Below, in pieces: positions 26,519 through 35,613 of a DNA stretch of 64,000 nt. The notes below the pieces were generated by a model. It had not been told where the DNA came from. It searched no databases and saw nothing but the letters and a program-made list of their open reading frames with translations. How positions within the stretch are numbered: position 1 is the first letter of the stretch; each line of letters starts with the position of its first letter. The DNA is from Lentzea aerocolonigenes (GTDB lineage: Bacteria; Actinomycetota; Actinomycetes; Mycobacteriales; Pseudonocardiaceae), in assembly GCF_000974445.1 (NCBI RefSeq), contig NZ_BBOJ01000001.1:310001-374000 (forward strand), given 5' to 3'. The position numbers and the translations under genes are program-made.

Positions 26519-27670
26519 GTGAGCACACCGGAGTCGGAGATCAGCGGCCGCGTTCCTCTGCTGCTGCGGGTGAGTGCCGCGCTGAGCTGGCGGTTCGTCG
26601 TGGTGGTGGCCGCGTTGTACGTGGTCGCGTACGTGCTGGGCTACATCGCGTCGATAGTGATCCCGGTCGCAATCGCCCTGCTGCTGGCGGCACTGCTGTC
26701 GCCTGGCGTGGCGAAGCTCGTCGAGTGGCGGGTGCCGCGCGGCGTGGCCACGACCGTGATGATGATCCTCGGCATCGGCGTGCTCGGCGGCGTGCTGACG
26801 TTCGTGATCAGCGAGTTCTCCCGCGGCCTGCCGGAACTGCAGTCGCAGGTGGGGGCGTCGCTCGACACGATCCAGCGGTGGCTCAAGGACGGGCCCGCAC
26901 ACCTGTCCGACGCGCAGCTGCAGAACTACCTCAACGAGATCGTGAAGACGATCAAGGAGAACCAGGCCGAGATCACGTCCGGCGCGCTGACGACCGCCGC
27001 GACCCTCGGCGAGGTGCTGACGGGCCTGTTGCTCGCGCTGTTCACGCTCATCTTCTTCTTGCACGACGGCGACGGCATCTGGCGCTTCGTGATCCGTGGC
27101 GTCCCTCGCGACGTGCGTCAGCGTGTGGACGTGGCGGGCCGCAGGGGGTTCGGCTCTCTCGTTTCTTACGTGCGCGCGACGGCGGCGGTCGCGGTCGTCG
27201 ACGCCGTCGGTGTCGGCATCGGCCTGGCGATCATCGGCGTACCGCTCGTGGTGCCGCTCTCGGCGTTGGTGTTCCTCGGTGCGTTCATCCCCATCGTCGG
27301 TGCGGTGTTCACGGGCGCAGTCGCCGTCTTGATCGCGTTGGTGACGAACGGCCCGATCGCGGCGCTGGTCGTCCTGGCCGTGCTCATCGGCGTGATGCAG
27401 CTGGAGTCGCACGTCCTCCAGCCGTTGTTGCTGGGGCGCGCGGTGAAGCTCCACCCGTTGGCGGTCGTGCTCGCGATCGCGGGAGGGTTGGTCGTGGGTG
27501 GCATCGCCGGCGCGTTGCTCGCGGTGCCGTTGCTGGCGGTGCTGAACTCCGGGATCCGGTCGCTGGTGTCCGACGCGGACGCGGTGCAGAAGCCGGAGAA
27601 GGTGGACGTGCTCAACCCCCAGGACACGGCGCCGAAGGACGACAAGAGCGAACGGGTCGAAGAGCTCTAG
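26519..27670 (+). CDS. AI-2E family transporter (PerM/TqsA-like)
   Basis: A 383-residue integral membrane protein of the AI-2 exporter superfamily. Hydrophobic segments form the usual pattern of about seven to eight helices, with the conserved block LGAFIPIVGAVFTGAVAVLIAL and the C-terminal MQLESHVLQPLLLGRAVKLHP signature. Members export autoinducers, auxin-like compounds or exchange ions; the substrate is not readable. The GTG at 26519 is chosen because TTAACG lies seven bases upstream, consistent with a leaderless transcript; the GTG at 26510 would add three residues. A charged cytoplasmic tail ends the protein. The stop overlaps the convergent GGDEF gene by four bases. Confidence 0.88.
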   Translation: MSTPESEISGRVPLLLRVSAALSWRFVVVVAALYVVAYVLGYIASIVIPVAIALLLAALLSPGVAKLVEWRVPRGVATTVMMILGIGVLGGVLTFVISEFSRGLPELQSQVGASLDTIQRWLKDGPAHLSDAQLQNYLNEIVKTIKENQAEITSGALTTAATLGEVLTGLLLALFTLIFFLHDGDGIWRFVIRGVPRDVRQRVDVAGRRGFGSLVSYVRATAAVAVVDAVGVGIGLAIIGVPLVVPLSALVFLGAFIPIVGAVFTGAVAVLIALVTNGPIAALVVLAVLIGVMQLESHVLQPLLLGRAVKLHPLAVVLAIAGGLVVGGIAGALLAVPLLAVLNSGIRSLVSDADAVQKPEKVDVLNPQDTAPKDDKSERVEEL

Positions 27671-28863
27671 GCCATCGAGACGAGGTTGCGGCCGTACGCC
27701 TTGGCCGCCAGCAGCGCCGCGTCCGCCGCCACCAGCAGGTCCGGCAGCTCGTAGCCGAACCGGGTCGTGGTGGCCACGCCGATCGACACGGTCAGGCCGC
27801 TCAGCTCGTGCGGCTTGCCGTCGGTGGCCATCGTGGGCACGCGGAGGTCTGCCACGGCCTGGCGCACGCGTTCGGCGACCGACTCGGCCTGCTCCGGCGT
27901 GGCGTCCGGGAGCAGGACGACGAACTCCTCGCCGCCGAACCGGCCCACCAGGTCGCCGCCGCGGACCGTGCCGCGCAGCAACAACGACACAGCGGCGAGC
28001 GCGGCGTCGCCCGCCAGGTGGCCCACCTCGTCGTTGACCCGCTTGAAGTGGTCGAGGTCGAGCAGCATCACCGCCATCGGGCGGGTGCGGTCGGCGCCCT
28101 TGGTCAGTTCGTAGCGGGCACGGCTGTCCCAGTGCACGGCGTTGGCGAGGCCGGTCTTGGCGTCGCGCTGGGCCGAGCGGCGCCACTGCGGGAGCTGGGC
28201 CGCGCGTTCCAGCAGGGCCAGTGCCGGGCCGGCGATCAGGGCGTGGACGGCGTTGTTCTCCGCGACGCAGCCCATCAGGCCGCCGATCGACACCGCGACG
28301 ATGCCGAGGATGACGTCGATGGGTTCGCCGACGTTCTCCTCGAAGCTCGCGGACGGGTTGCGCAGCTTCAGTCCGTACGCGATCAGGGCCGCGCGCAGGG
28401 TCAGCAGGACGGTGGCTCCGAACACCATCATCAGCAGGTGGGCGCGCGGATCCGCCCAGCCGAGCAGGAAGCGGGTGGCGAAGACTGCGAGGGTCGTGGC
28501 GCTGAGCGTGTACAGCCAGCGGTACATCTCGGGGCGTTGCGCCAGCAGGCAGTGCAGTGCCGGGCCGAAGAGCAACAGGACCATCAGGTTCGGCGGCAGG
28601 GCGAGGATGCCCGCCGTCAGGTAGGAGAGGTGCGCCGCCCACGGGTTGCGTTCGGTCTCGCCCAGACGATGGCTGTAGATGGAGCTGCCGATGATCACGG
28701 CGCCCGCCGTGCCCGCGATGGCGGCGAACCTGCCGATCTCGGAGGGTGACGGCGTGTCGGTCGAGACGATCACGTAGGTGACGGTGGCCAGCGCGGCGAA
28801 GTCGATGAACAGCCAGTAGCAGAGCGCGGGCCGCCGCAATGTCCACACCGGCCAGTCGCGCAC
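27667..28863 (-). CDS. Membrane diguanylate cyclase (GGDEF)
   Basis: A 398-residue c-di-GMP synthase. The N-terminal half has six to seven membrane helices (MASE-like sensor); the C-terminal 170 residues are a full GGDEF domain with DAKTGLANAVHWDSRA at its start, DLDHFKRVNDEVGH for metal and substrate binding and GGEEF at residues 310-314. The inhibitory I-site R301-G-G-D304 is present five residues before it, so product feedback is expected. The GTG at 28863 is chosen because GGGGAGGG lies nine bases upstream. In streptomycetes c-di-GMP controls development through BldD; that role here is inference. Confidence 0.92.
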   Translation of the reverse strand: MRDWPVWTLRRPALCYWLFIDFAALATVTYVIVSTDTPSPSEIGRFAAIAGTAGAVIIGSSIYSHRLGETERNPWAAHLSYLTAGILALPPNLMVLLLFGPALHCLLAQRPEMYRWLYTLSATTLAVFATRFLLGWADPRAHLLMMVFGATVLLTLRAALIAYGLKLRNPSASFEENVGEPIDVILGIVAVSIGGLMGCVAENNAVHALIAGPALALLERAAQLPQWRRSAQRDAKTGLANAVHWDSRARYELTKGADRTRPMAVMLLDLDHFKRVNDEVGHLAGDAALAAVSLLLRGTVRGGDLVGRFGGEEFVVLLPDATPEQAESVAERVRQAVADLRVPTMATDGKPHELSGLTVSIGVATTTRFGYELPDLLVAADAALLAAKAYGRNLVSMA

Positions 28864-28987
28864 CTGTATGCCCTCCCCACCTGAACCCGGAGAGCGTCGC
28901 ACATTCCTCCGTTCGGCAGAAGACGGCCACCTGGGGGTTAGCCAGCACACGTTCACGCGGCAGGATGGTGGCCGAAAGGAGCACAGC

Positions 28988-30148
28988 GTGCCCAAAGAGC
29001 CTGCCGAACGTGTGACGAAGGTGATCGACGACCCGGTCACGCCGCTGTGGCGCGGGACGATTGCTCTACGGATAGTCACATTCCTGTTCGCGGCGGCGAA
29101 CGTGATCGCGAACCAGTCCGGTTACATCCAGCCGGATCTCGCGTGGACCACGCTCGGGGTGATGGCGCTGTGGTCCGTGTTCACCAGCCGCGCGTACAGC
29201 TCGACGTGGGGCAGGCGCTGGCCGATCGTGCTGGTCGACCTCGCGGTGACGTGCGGCCTCATGTCGCTGTCGCCGCTGATCATGTCCGACCACCAGCTGC
29301 TGACCCTGAACGTCCCGTTGATCACCACGATCTGGGCGTGCGTGCCCGCGGTCGCACTGGGTGCCCTGGGCGGTCCGGCGGCGGGGTTCGCCGGTGGCCT
29401 GACGGTCGGCCTGTCCACCTACCTGTCGAAGGGCGTGCCGAGCCTCGACCTGCTGCGCGACGTGGTGCTGCTGGCGGGCGCCGGCATGGTCGTCGGCATG
29501 GCTTCGGCCACCGCACGACGTTCGGCGGTGCTGCTCGCCCAGGCGTTGCGCGCGGAAGCGGCGACGGCCGAACGCGAACGGCTCGCGCGCTCGATCCACG
29601 ACAGCGTGCTGCAGGTCCTCGCCCGCGTGCGCAAGCGCGGCCTGGAGGTCGGCGGTGAGGCCGCGGAACTCGCCAAGCTCGCGGGAGAACAAGAGGTCGC
29701 GCTGCGGAACCTGGTCGCCGCCGCCCCCACGGACTCCACTGTGGACGGCGAGATCGACCTTCGCCCGGGCCTCCAACTCCTCGCCACGCCGCGGATCCAG
29801 GTGTCCACGCCCGCCACGCAGGTGATGTTCGCGGCCAACGCGGCCGGCGAGCTCACGTCGCTGGTGCGCGAAGCACTGTCCAACGTGGACAAGCACGCCG
29901 GTGAGGACGCACGGGCGTGGGTGCTGCTCGAAGACCTCGGCGAGGAAATCGTGCTGAGCGTCAGGGACGATGGTCCCGGCATCCCGGAAGGCAGGATCGC
30001 CTCCGCCGCCGCGGAAGGCAGGATGGGCATCGAGAAGTCGATCAAGGGCCGGGTGGAATCGCTGGGCGGCACGCTGGAGCTCCAGACCGGGCCGGGGGAG
30101 GGCACGGAGTGGGAGGTTCGGGTGTTCAGGAAGGGGGCGGCAAGATGA
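28988..30148 (+). CDS. Sensor histidine kinase, DUF5931/MacS-like
   Basis: A 386-residue NarL-type sensor kinase. About five membrane segments make up the N-terminal DUF5931-like sensor (residues 20-190). The dimerisation box is ERERLARSIHDSVLQVLARV with the phospho-acceptor His204. The ATPase has SNVDKHAG (N box), VRDDGPGIPEGR (G1) and GMGIEKSIKGRVESLGG-type G2. The GTG at 28988 is preceded by AAAGGAG. It is coupled through ATGA to its response regulator. Confidence 0.92.
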   Translation: MPKEPAERVTKVIDDPVTPLWRGTIALRIVTFLFAAANVIANQSGYIQPDLAWTTLGVMALWSVFTSRAYSSTWGRRWPIVLVDLAVTCGLMSLSPLIMSDHQLLTLNVPLITTIWACVPAVALGALGGPAAGFAGGLTVGLSTYLSKGVPSLDLLRDVVLLAGAGMVVGMASATARRSAVLLAQALRAEAATAERERLARSIHDSVLQVLARVRKRGLEVGGEAAELAKLAGEQEVALRNLVAAAPTDSTVDGEIDLRPGLQLLATPRIQVSTPATQVMFAANAAGELTSLVREALSNVDKHAGEDARAWVLLEDLGEEIVLSVRDDGPGIPEGRIASAAAEGRMGIEKSIKGRVESLGGTLELQTGPGEGTEWEVRVFRKGAAR

Positions 30149-30807
30149 CGGTCTCGGTGATGGTCGTGGACGACCACCCGATGTGGCGCGAAGGCGTCGC
30201 ACGCGACCTGCAGGAACGTGGTTTCGAGATCGTGGCGACCGCGGGGGACGCCGCATCCGCCGTGCGCATCGCCAAGGCCGTGCGGCCGAACGTGGTGCTG
30301 ATGGATCTCAACCTCGGTGAGCTCTCCGGCGTCGACGCGACCCTGATGATCACCAGCGAGCTGCCGGACACCCGAGTGCTGGTGCTGTCCGCGTCCGGCG
30401 AGCACGACGACGTGCTGCAGGCCGTGAAGGCGGGCGCGTCCGGCTATCTGGTGAAGTCCGCGTCCTCCGAGGAGCTCGTCGAGGCCGTGACCCGCACCGC
30501 GGCGGGCGACGCCGTGTTCACCGCCGGCCTCGCGGGCCTGGTGCTGGGCGAGTACCGGCGCATGGCCGCCGCACCCGACGACTCGGAGGACAAGCCTCAG
30601 CTCACCGATCGGGAGACCGAGGTGCTGCGACTGGTGGCCAAGGGCCTGACCGCACGCCAGATCGCGAACCGCCTGGTGATCTCCCACCGCACGGTCGAGA
30701 ACCACGTCCAGTCGACTTTGCGGAAACTTCAACTGCACAACCGGGTGGAGCTGGCGCGTTATGCCATCGAGCACGGTCTCGACGCCGAACCGGAGGCAGA
30801 GAAATGA
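30145..30807 (+). CDS. LuxR/NarL-type response regulator
   Basis: A 220-residue regulator. The receiver has the acidic pair DDHP (residues 9-10), the phospho-acceptor Asp54 in VVLMDLNLG and Lys in GYLVKSAS. The output domain is a GerE HTH (LTDRETEVLRLVAKGLTARQIANRL, SHRTVENHVQSTLRKLQ). It begins four bases before the kinase gene ends and overlaps the DUF1707 gene likewise. The kinase-regulator-DUF1707 set resembles streptomycete MacRS-type systems that respond to envelope stress. Confidence 0.93.
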   Translation: MTVSVMVVDDHPMWREGVARDLQERGFEIVATAGDAASAVRIAKAVRPNVVLMDLNLGELSGVDATLMITSELPDTRVLVLSASGEHDDVLQAVKAGASGYLVKSASSEELVEAVTRTAAGDAVFTAGLAGLVLGEYRRMAAAPDDSEDKPQLTDRETEVLRLVAKGLTARQIANRLVISHRTVENHVQSTLRKLQLHNRVELARYAIEHGLDAEPEAEK

Positions 30808-31337
30808 CAGACCCCAGAGAGTTACGCGTGTCCGACGCGGAACGTGAGCACGTCGTCAGCCTGCTGAACAAGGCGGTGGGCCGTGGCCTGATCACGCTCG
30901 ACGAGTTCACGACGCGCACGGACACCGCTCTCGCCGCCGTGACCAGGGCAGACCTGAACGGCGTGCTGATCGACCTGCCCGGCATGGTCAACAACGAGCT
31001 GGCGCACGCGCGGACAGAACTGAAGAACACGATGGGCACCACGACCCGCAAGGGCCACTGGGTGGTGCCCCGCGAGCTGGTCATCCGCAACACCCTCGGC
31101 ACCACCAACCTCGACTTCACCCAGGCCGAGGTGCCGCCGCTCGTCAACGTCGACCTCGACGTGTCGCTGGGCACGGTCAAGCTTCTCCTGCCCGCGGGGT
31201 CGTCGGTCAACGTCGACGGCGTGGAGCTCACCGCCGGCGAGCTGAAGGACAAGGTCCACAACGCTGTCGGGTCGCCGCACTTCCAGGTCAAGGGCGCGGT
31301 CCGCGGCGGAACCGTGGTGATCAAGCGGAAGCGCTGA
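30804..31337 (+). CDS. DUF1707 / LiaF-like C-terminal domain protein
   Basis: A 177-residue cytoplasmic protein. Residues 5-57 are a DUF1707 domain (LRVSDAEREHVVSLLNKAVGRGLITLDEF), a short module common on actinobacterial envelope-stress proteins. The C-terminal half is beta-rich with G(T)TNLDFTQAEVPPLVNVDLDVSLGTVKLLLP, like the LiaF/VraT C-terminal domain. It is the third gene of a translationally coupled operon with a two-component system, so it is probably part of the same response, either as a partner or output. Confidence 0.82.
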   Translation: MTDPRELRVSDAEREHVVSLLNKAVGRGLITLDEFTTRTDTALAAVTRADLNGVLIDLPGMVNNELAHARTELKNTMGTTTRKGHWVVPRELVIRNTLGTTNLDFTQAEVPPLVNVDLDVSLGTVKLLLPAGSSVNVDGVELTAGELKDKVHNAVGSPHFQVKGAVRGGTVVIKRKR

Positions 31338-31338
31338 T

Positions 31339-31364
31339 CTGCGGGCGCCCGCACGGGCGCGCAG
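31339..31364 (+). terminator. GC hairpin after the two-component operon
   Basis: CTGCG-GG-CGCCC pairs with GGGCGCGCAG around a GCAC loop, leaving a two-base bulge, directly after the DUF1707 stop. There is no T-run; the next gene starts ten bases later. Confidence 0.45.
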
Positions 31365-31373
31365 GATCGAGGC

Positions 31374-32825
31374 ATGCGGTGTCTCGTGACCGGCGCGACC
31401 GGGTACCTCGGCGGACGGCTCGTGCCCAGACTGCTGGCCGAAGGGCACCAGGTGCGCTGCCTGGTGCGCTCGCCGGAGAAGCTGCGCGACGTCCCGTGGG
31501 CCGCTGACGTCGAGATCGTGCGCGGTGACGTGCTCGGCGACCTCGACGAGGCGGTGCGGGACGTCGAGGTCGTGCACTACCTCGTGCACTCGTTGCACTC
31601 GAAGGACTTCGCGAACGCCGACCGCGAGGCCGCCGAGAACCTGGCTGCGGCCGCCGAACGTTCCGGCGTGCGCAGGATCGTGTACCTGGGCGGGCTGCAC
31701 CCGTCGACCGGGGAGCTGTCGCCGCACCTGGCGTCCCGCAAGGAGGTCGGCGAGGTCTTCCTGCGGTCGTCGGTGCCCGCCGTGGTGCTCCAGGCCGCCG
31801 TGATCATCGGGTCGGGATCGGCGAGCTTCGAGATGCTGCGGTACCTCACCGAACGGCTGCCGGTCATGGTCACGCCGCGCTGGGTGCACAACCGGATCCA
31901 GCCGATCGCGGTCAGGGACGTGCTGCGGTACCTCGTGGACGCGACGACGCTGGACGCGAACAGGACGTTCGACATCGGCGGGCCGGACGTGCTGACGTAC
32001 CTGGAGATGATGCTGCGGTACGCCGAGGTCGCGGGCCTGCCGAAGCGCCGTGTCCTGCCCGTGCCGCTGCTGACGCCGGGCCTGTCGTCGCACTGGGTCA
32101 ACGTCGTCACGCCCGTGCCGAGGTCGATCGCGCGGCCGTTGATCGAGTCGCTGGTGCACGAGGTGGTGTGCCGGGAGAACGACATCCGGGAGCTGTTGCC
32201 CGGCGAGAACGTCGGCTACGACAAGGCCGTCGAGCTCGCGCTGGCCAAGATCCGCGACGCCGACGTGGAGACCCGCTGGTCGGGGGCCTCCACGCCTGGT
32301 GCGCCGAGTGAGCCGCTGCCGACCGACCCCGACTGGTCCGGCGGCTCGGTCTACACCGACGAACGCGAGCGCAGGACCACGGCCGACCCGGACCGGCTCT
32401 GGCAGGTGATCGAGGGCATCGGCGGCGAACGCGGCTGGTACTCGTTCCCGCTGGCCTGGGCGGTGCGCGGGTGGCTCGACCGGCTCGTGGGCGGGGTCGG
32501 GCTGCGCAGGGGCAGGCGTGATCCACACCGGTTGCACGTGGGTGAGGCGCTCGACTTCTGGCGGGTCGAGGAGGTCGAACGGGGCAGGCTGCTGCGGCTG
32601 CGCGCGGAGATGAAGGTGCCGGGCAAGGCGTGGCTGGAGCTTCGAGTGGCGGACGGTGGGCAGGGCGGGTCCACTTACCGCCAACGCGCCGTGTTCGTGC
32701 CCAAAGGGCTCGCCGGACACGTCTACTGGGCGGCCGTCTGGCCGTTCCACGGCGTCGTGTTCGGCGGCATGGTGCGCAACATCGCCAATGAAGCTGAGCT
32801 GCACAAGAACTTCAGAAAGTCCTGA
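31374..32825 (+). CDS. NAD(P)-binding SDR fused to DUF2867
   Basis: A 483-residue cytoplasmic protein. Residues 1-270 form an atypical/extended SDR (CLVTGATGYLGGRLVPRLLAEGH; RIVYLGGLHP; IQPIAVRDVLRYL) related to NmrA-like epimerases. Residues about 330-480 are a DUF2867 domain (DPDRLWQVIEGIGGERGWYS, FWRVEEVERGRLLRLRAEMKVPGKAWLEL), a START-like fold. This fusion is widespread in actinobacteria and of unknown function. It starts with ATG at 31374. Confidence 0.85.
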   Translation: MRCLVTGATGYLGGRLVPRLLAEGHQVRCLVRSPEKLRDVPWAADVEIVRGDVLGDLDEAVRDVEVVHYLVHSLHSKDFANADREAAENLAAAAERSGVRRIVYLGGLHPSTGELSPHLASRKEVGEVFLRSSVPAVVLQAAVIIGSGSASFEMLRYLTERLPVMVTPRWVHNRIQPIAVRDVLRYLVDATTLDANRTFDIGGPDVLTYLEMMLRYAEVAGLPKRRVLPVPLLTPGLSSHWVNVVTPVPRSIARPLIESLVHEVVCRENDIRELLPGENVGYDKAVELALAKIRDADVETRWSGASTPGAPSEPLPTDPDWSGGSVYTDERERRTTADPDRLWQVIEGIGGERGWYSFPLAWAVRGWLDRLVGGVGLRRGRRDPHRLHVGEALDFWRVEEVERGRLLRLRAEMKVPGKAWLELRVADGGQGGSTYRQRAVFVPKGLAGHVYWAAVWPFHGVVFGGMVRNIANEAELHKNFRKS

Positions 32826-32861
32826 TGGACTGCACAAGCAGCAAAGGGTGAGACTTCCCGC

Positions 32862-33893
32862 ATGAAGGCTCTCGTCAAGGTCGCCGCTGGGCCTGGCCTC
32901 GAACTGACCGACGTTCCCGACCCCACGCCGGGTCCGACGGACGTGCTGGTCAGGGTGTTGCGCACCGGCATCTGCGGCACCGATCTGCACATCGACTCGT
33001 GGGACGACTGGGCGGCGCAGAACATCAAGGCGCCACTCACGCTCGGGCACGAGTTCGTCGGCGAGGTCGCCGAGGTCGGCGCCTCCGTCACGGGCGTGAA
33101 GGTCGGCGACCTGGTCAGCGGCGAGGGCCACCTGGTGTGCGGGACGTGCCGCAACTGCAAGGCGGGCCGCCGCCACCTGTGCGCCAACACCCGCGGTCTC
33201 GGCGTGCACTCCAACGGCGCGTTCGCGCAGTACGTCGTGTTGCCCGAGCAGAACGCGTGGGTGCACCGCACGCCCGTCGACCTGGACGTGGCCGCGATCT
33301 TCGACCCGTTCGGCAACGCCGTGCACACCGCGTTGAGCTTCCCCGTCATCGGCGAGGACGTGATCATCACCGGGGCCGGCCCGATCGGGATCATGGCCGC
33401 CGCCGTCGCCAAGCACGCGGGCGCGCGCAACGTCGTGATCACCGACGTCTCCGAGCACCGGCTGGACCTGGCGCGCAAGGTCGGCGTCGACCTCGCGGTG
33501 AACGTCGCCGAGAAGACGATCGAGCAGGCGCAGGCCGAACTCGGCATGGCCGAGGGCTTCGACGTCGGCATGGAGATGTCCGGCAAGCCGTCGGCGCTCC
33601 AGAGCATGATCGCGAACATGGCGCACGGCGGTCGCATCGCGATGCTGGGGCTGCCCGCGGAGGAGTTCGGAGTCGACTGGAGCAGCGTCGTGCTGAAGAT
33701 GCTGCACATCAAGGGGATCTACGGCCGCGAGATGTTCGAGACCTGGTACTCGATGACCGTGCTGCTGCAGCGCGGCCTCGACCTCGCGCCGGTGATCACG
33801 CACCGGTACGACCACACGCAGCACGCGGAGGCGTTCGCCACCGCGCGTGAAGGCAAGTGCGGCAAGGTCATCCTCGACTGGACGGGAGCCTGA
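32862..33893 (+). CDS. tdh: L-threonine 3-dehydrogenase
   Basis: Zinc-dependent medium-chain dehydrogenase of 343 residues that oxidises threonine to 2-amino-3-ketobutyrate. The catalytic zinc ligands are Cys38, His63 and Glu64 ([17 protein letters not shown]); the structural zinc is bound by Cys93, 96, 99 and 107. [18 protein letters not shown] is the NAD-binding loop. AAGGGTGAG precedes the ATG. The stop overlaps the kbl start by one base (TGATG), which fits the two-enzyme threonine-to-glycine pathway. Confidence 0.96.
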   Translation: MKALVKVAAGPGLELTDVPDPTPGPTDVLVRVLRTGICGTDLHIDSWDDWAAQNIKAPLTLGHEFVGEVAEVGASVTGVKVGDLVSGEGHLVCGTCRNCKAGRRHLCANTRGLGVHSNGAFAQYVVLPEQNAWVHRTPVDLDVAAIFDPFGNAVHTALSFPVIGEDVIITGAGPIGIMAAAVAKHAGARNVVITDVSEHRLDLARKVGVDLAVNVAEKTIEQAQAELGMAEGFDVGMEMSGKPSALQSMIANMAHGGRIAMLGLPAEEFGVDWSSVVLKMLHIKGIYGREMFETWYSMTVLLQRGLDLAPVITHRYDHTQHAEAFATAREGKCGKVILDWTGA

Positions 33894-35071
33894 TGTACGG
33901 CGAGCTGAAGAACGACCTCCTCAAGACGATCGAGGAGATCAGGGAGGCCGGGCTCTACAAGTCCGAACGCGTCATCGCCACCCCGCAGAACGCCGCCGTC
34001 CGGGTCGGCTCCGGTGACGAGGTGCTGAACTTCTGCGCCAACAACTACCTCGGCCTCGCCGACCACCCGCGCCTGATCGAGGCCGCGAAGGACGCGCTCG
34101 ACAAGTGGGGCTTCGGCATGGCCTCGGTGCGGTTCATCTGCGGCACCCAGGAACCGCACAAGGAGCTGGAGCGCAAGCTCTCCGAGTTCCTCGGCACCGA
34201 CGACACGATCCTCTACAGCTCGTGCTTCGACGCGAACGGCGGCCTGTTCGAGACGCTGCTCGGCGCCGAGGACGCGATCATCTCCGACGAGCTGAACCAC
34301 GCGTCGATCATCGACGGCGTGCGGCTGTCGAAGGCGAAGCGCTACCGGTACAAGAACCGCGACATGGACGACCTGGAGCGCCAGCTCAAGGACTCCACCG
34401 ACGCGCGCTACCGGCTGATCGCCACCGACGGCGTGTTCTCGATGGACGGCTACCTCGCGCCGCTCGACGAGATCTGCGACCTGGCCGAGCGCTACAACGC
34501 GCTGGTCATGGTCGACGACTCGCACGCCGTCGGCTTCACCGGCCCTACCGGCCGCGGCACGCCGGAGCTCTTCGGCGTGCAGGACCGCGTCGACATCGTG
34601 ACCGGCACGCTCGGCAAGGCGCTGGGCGGCGCGTCCGGCGGCTACACGTCCGGTCGCGCGGAGATCATCGAACTGCTCCGCCAGCGCTCGCGCCCGTACC
34701 TGTTCTCGAACTCGCTCGCGCCGTCGATCACCGCCGCCGCGATCGCGACGCTGGACCTGCTGTCGTCGTCGTCCGAGCTGCTGACCCAGCTGCGGTCGAA
34801 CACCGAGCTGTTCCGCCGCCGCATGACCGAGGAAGGCTTCGACCTGCTGCCGGGCGAGCACCCGATCATCCCGGTGATGATCGGCGACGCGGCCGAGGCG
34901 GCCAGGCTGGCCGACCTGCTGCTGGAGCAGGGCATCTACGTGATCGGCTTCTCGTACCCGGTGGTGCCGCACGGCAAGGCGCGGATCCGCACGCAGATGT
35001 CGGCCGCGCACACCACGGAGGACGTGAACCGGGCGGTCGACGCGTTCGTCGCCGCACGCGCCAAGATGTGA
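33893..35071 (+). CDS. kbl: Glycine C-acetyltransferase (2-amino-3-ketobutyrate CoA ligase)
   Basis: A 392-residue PLP enzyme of the alpha-oxoamine synthase family that cleaves 2-amino-3-ketobutyrate with CoA to glycine and acetyl-CoA. The PLP lysine is Lys242 in [30 protein letters not shown] and [14 protein letters not shown] are family blocks. It starts at the ATG at 33893 that overlaps the tdh stop. Confidence 0.96.
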   Translation: MYGELKNDLLKTIEEIREAGLYKSERVIATPQNAAVRVGSGDEVLNFCANNYLGLADHPRLIEAAKDALDKWGFGMASVRFICGTQEPHKELERKLSEFLGTDDTILYSSCFDANGGLFETLLGAEDAIISDELNHASIIDGVRLSKAKRYRYKNRDMDDLERQLKDSTDARYRLIATDGVFSMDGYLAPLDEICDLAERYNALVMVDDSHAVGFTGPTGRGTPELFGVQDRVDIVTGTLGKALGGASGGYTSGRAEIIELLRQRSRPYLFSNSLAPSITAAAIATLDLLSSSSELLTQLRSNTELFRRRMTEEGFDLLPGEHPIIPVMIGDAAEAARLADLLLEQGIYVIGFSYPVVPHGKARIRTQMSAAHTTEDVNRAVDAFVAARAKM

Positions 35072-35139
35072 TGCCAGTCACGCGACTGTAAGAACTCGCG
35101 CGGTCCGCGCACTACCTCGTGAAGAGGGAGGGGGCGATC

Positions 35140-35613
35140 GTGGAGGACTTCTCCGCCGTGTACCGCGAGTGTTACCCGCGGGTGCTCGCCTACGCGGCGG
35201 CGCACGCGGGGAGACCGCTCGCGGAGGACATCACCAGCGAGACCTTCACGATCGCCTGGCGCAAGCTCGACCAGATGCCGTCCAACGCCCTGCCGTGGTT
35301 GCTCGGCATCGCCCGCAACCTGGTCCGCGCCGCTCGCCGGCAGACGTGGCACGACGAGCTCACCGATGTCGTCGCCGACGACGACTACGCCGTGATCGAG
35401 CTGCGGGCGGCCCTCGCGACCTTGTCCGAGGCCGACCAGGAGGTGCTCACGCTCATCGCGTGGCACGGACTGAGCGCGACAGAGGCGGCGCTGGTGCTCG
35501 GCTGCACAACGGCGACGTTCTTCGTGCGTCTCCATCGCGCCCGACGGCGGTTGCGCGCCGCTCTCTCGACACCGAACTTCGACCGTGCGAGGGAGTCATG
35601 GAAGGCCTCTTGA
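35140..35613 (+). CDS. ECF RNA polymerase sigma factor
   Basis: A 157-residue sigma-70-family ECF factor. Region 2 is seen in CYPRVLAYAAAHAGRPLAEDITSETFTIAWRKL and WLLGIARNLVRAARR; region 4 in LSEADQEVLTLIAWHGLSATEAALVLGCTTATFFVRLHRARRRLR. The GTG at 35140 is chosen for the AGGGAGG seven bases upstream; a GTG at 35119 would add MKREGAI. It overlaps the following membrane-protein gene by 16 bp, an arrangement typical of sigma/anti-sigma pairs. Confidence 0.9.
   Translation: MEDFSAVYRECYPRVLAYAAAHAGRPLAEDITSETFTIAWRKLDQMPSNALPWLLGIARNLVRAARRQTWHDELTDVVADDDYAVIELRAALATLSEADQEVLTLIAWHGLSATEAALVLGCTTATFFVRLHRARRRLRAALSTPNFDRARESWKAS

Noticed and set aside
30822-33824. 1000-codon minus-strand frame opposite DUF1707, SDR and tdh
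   Set aside because: The plus-strand genes have complete conserved motifs; the minus frame is Arg/His/Val-rich shadow.
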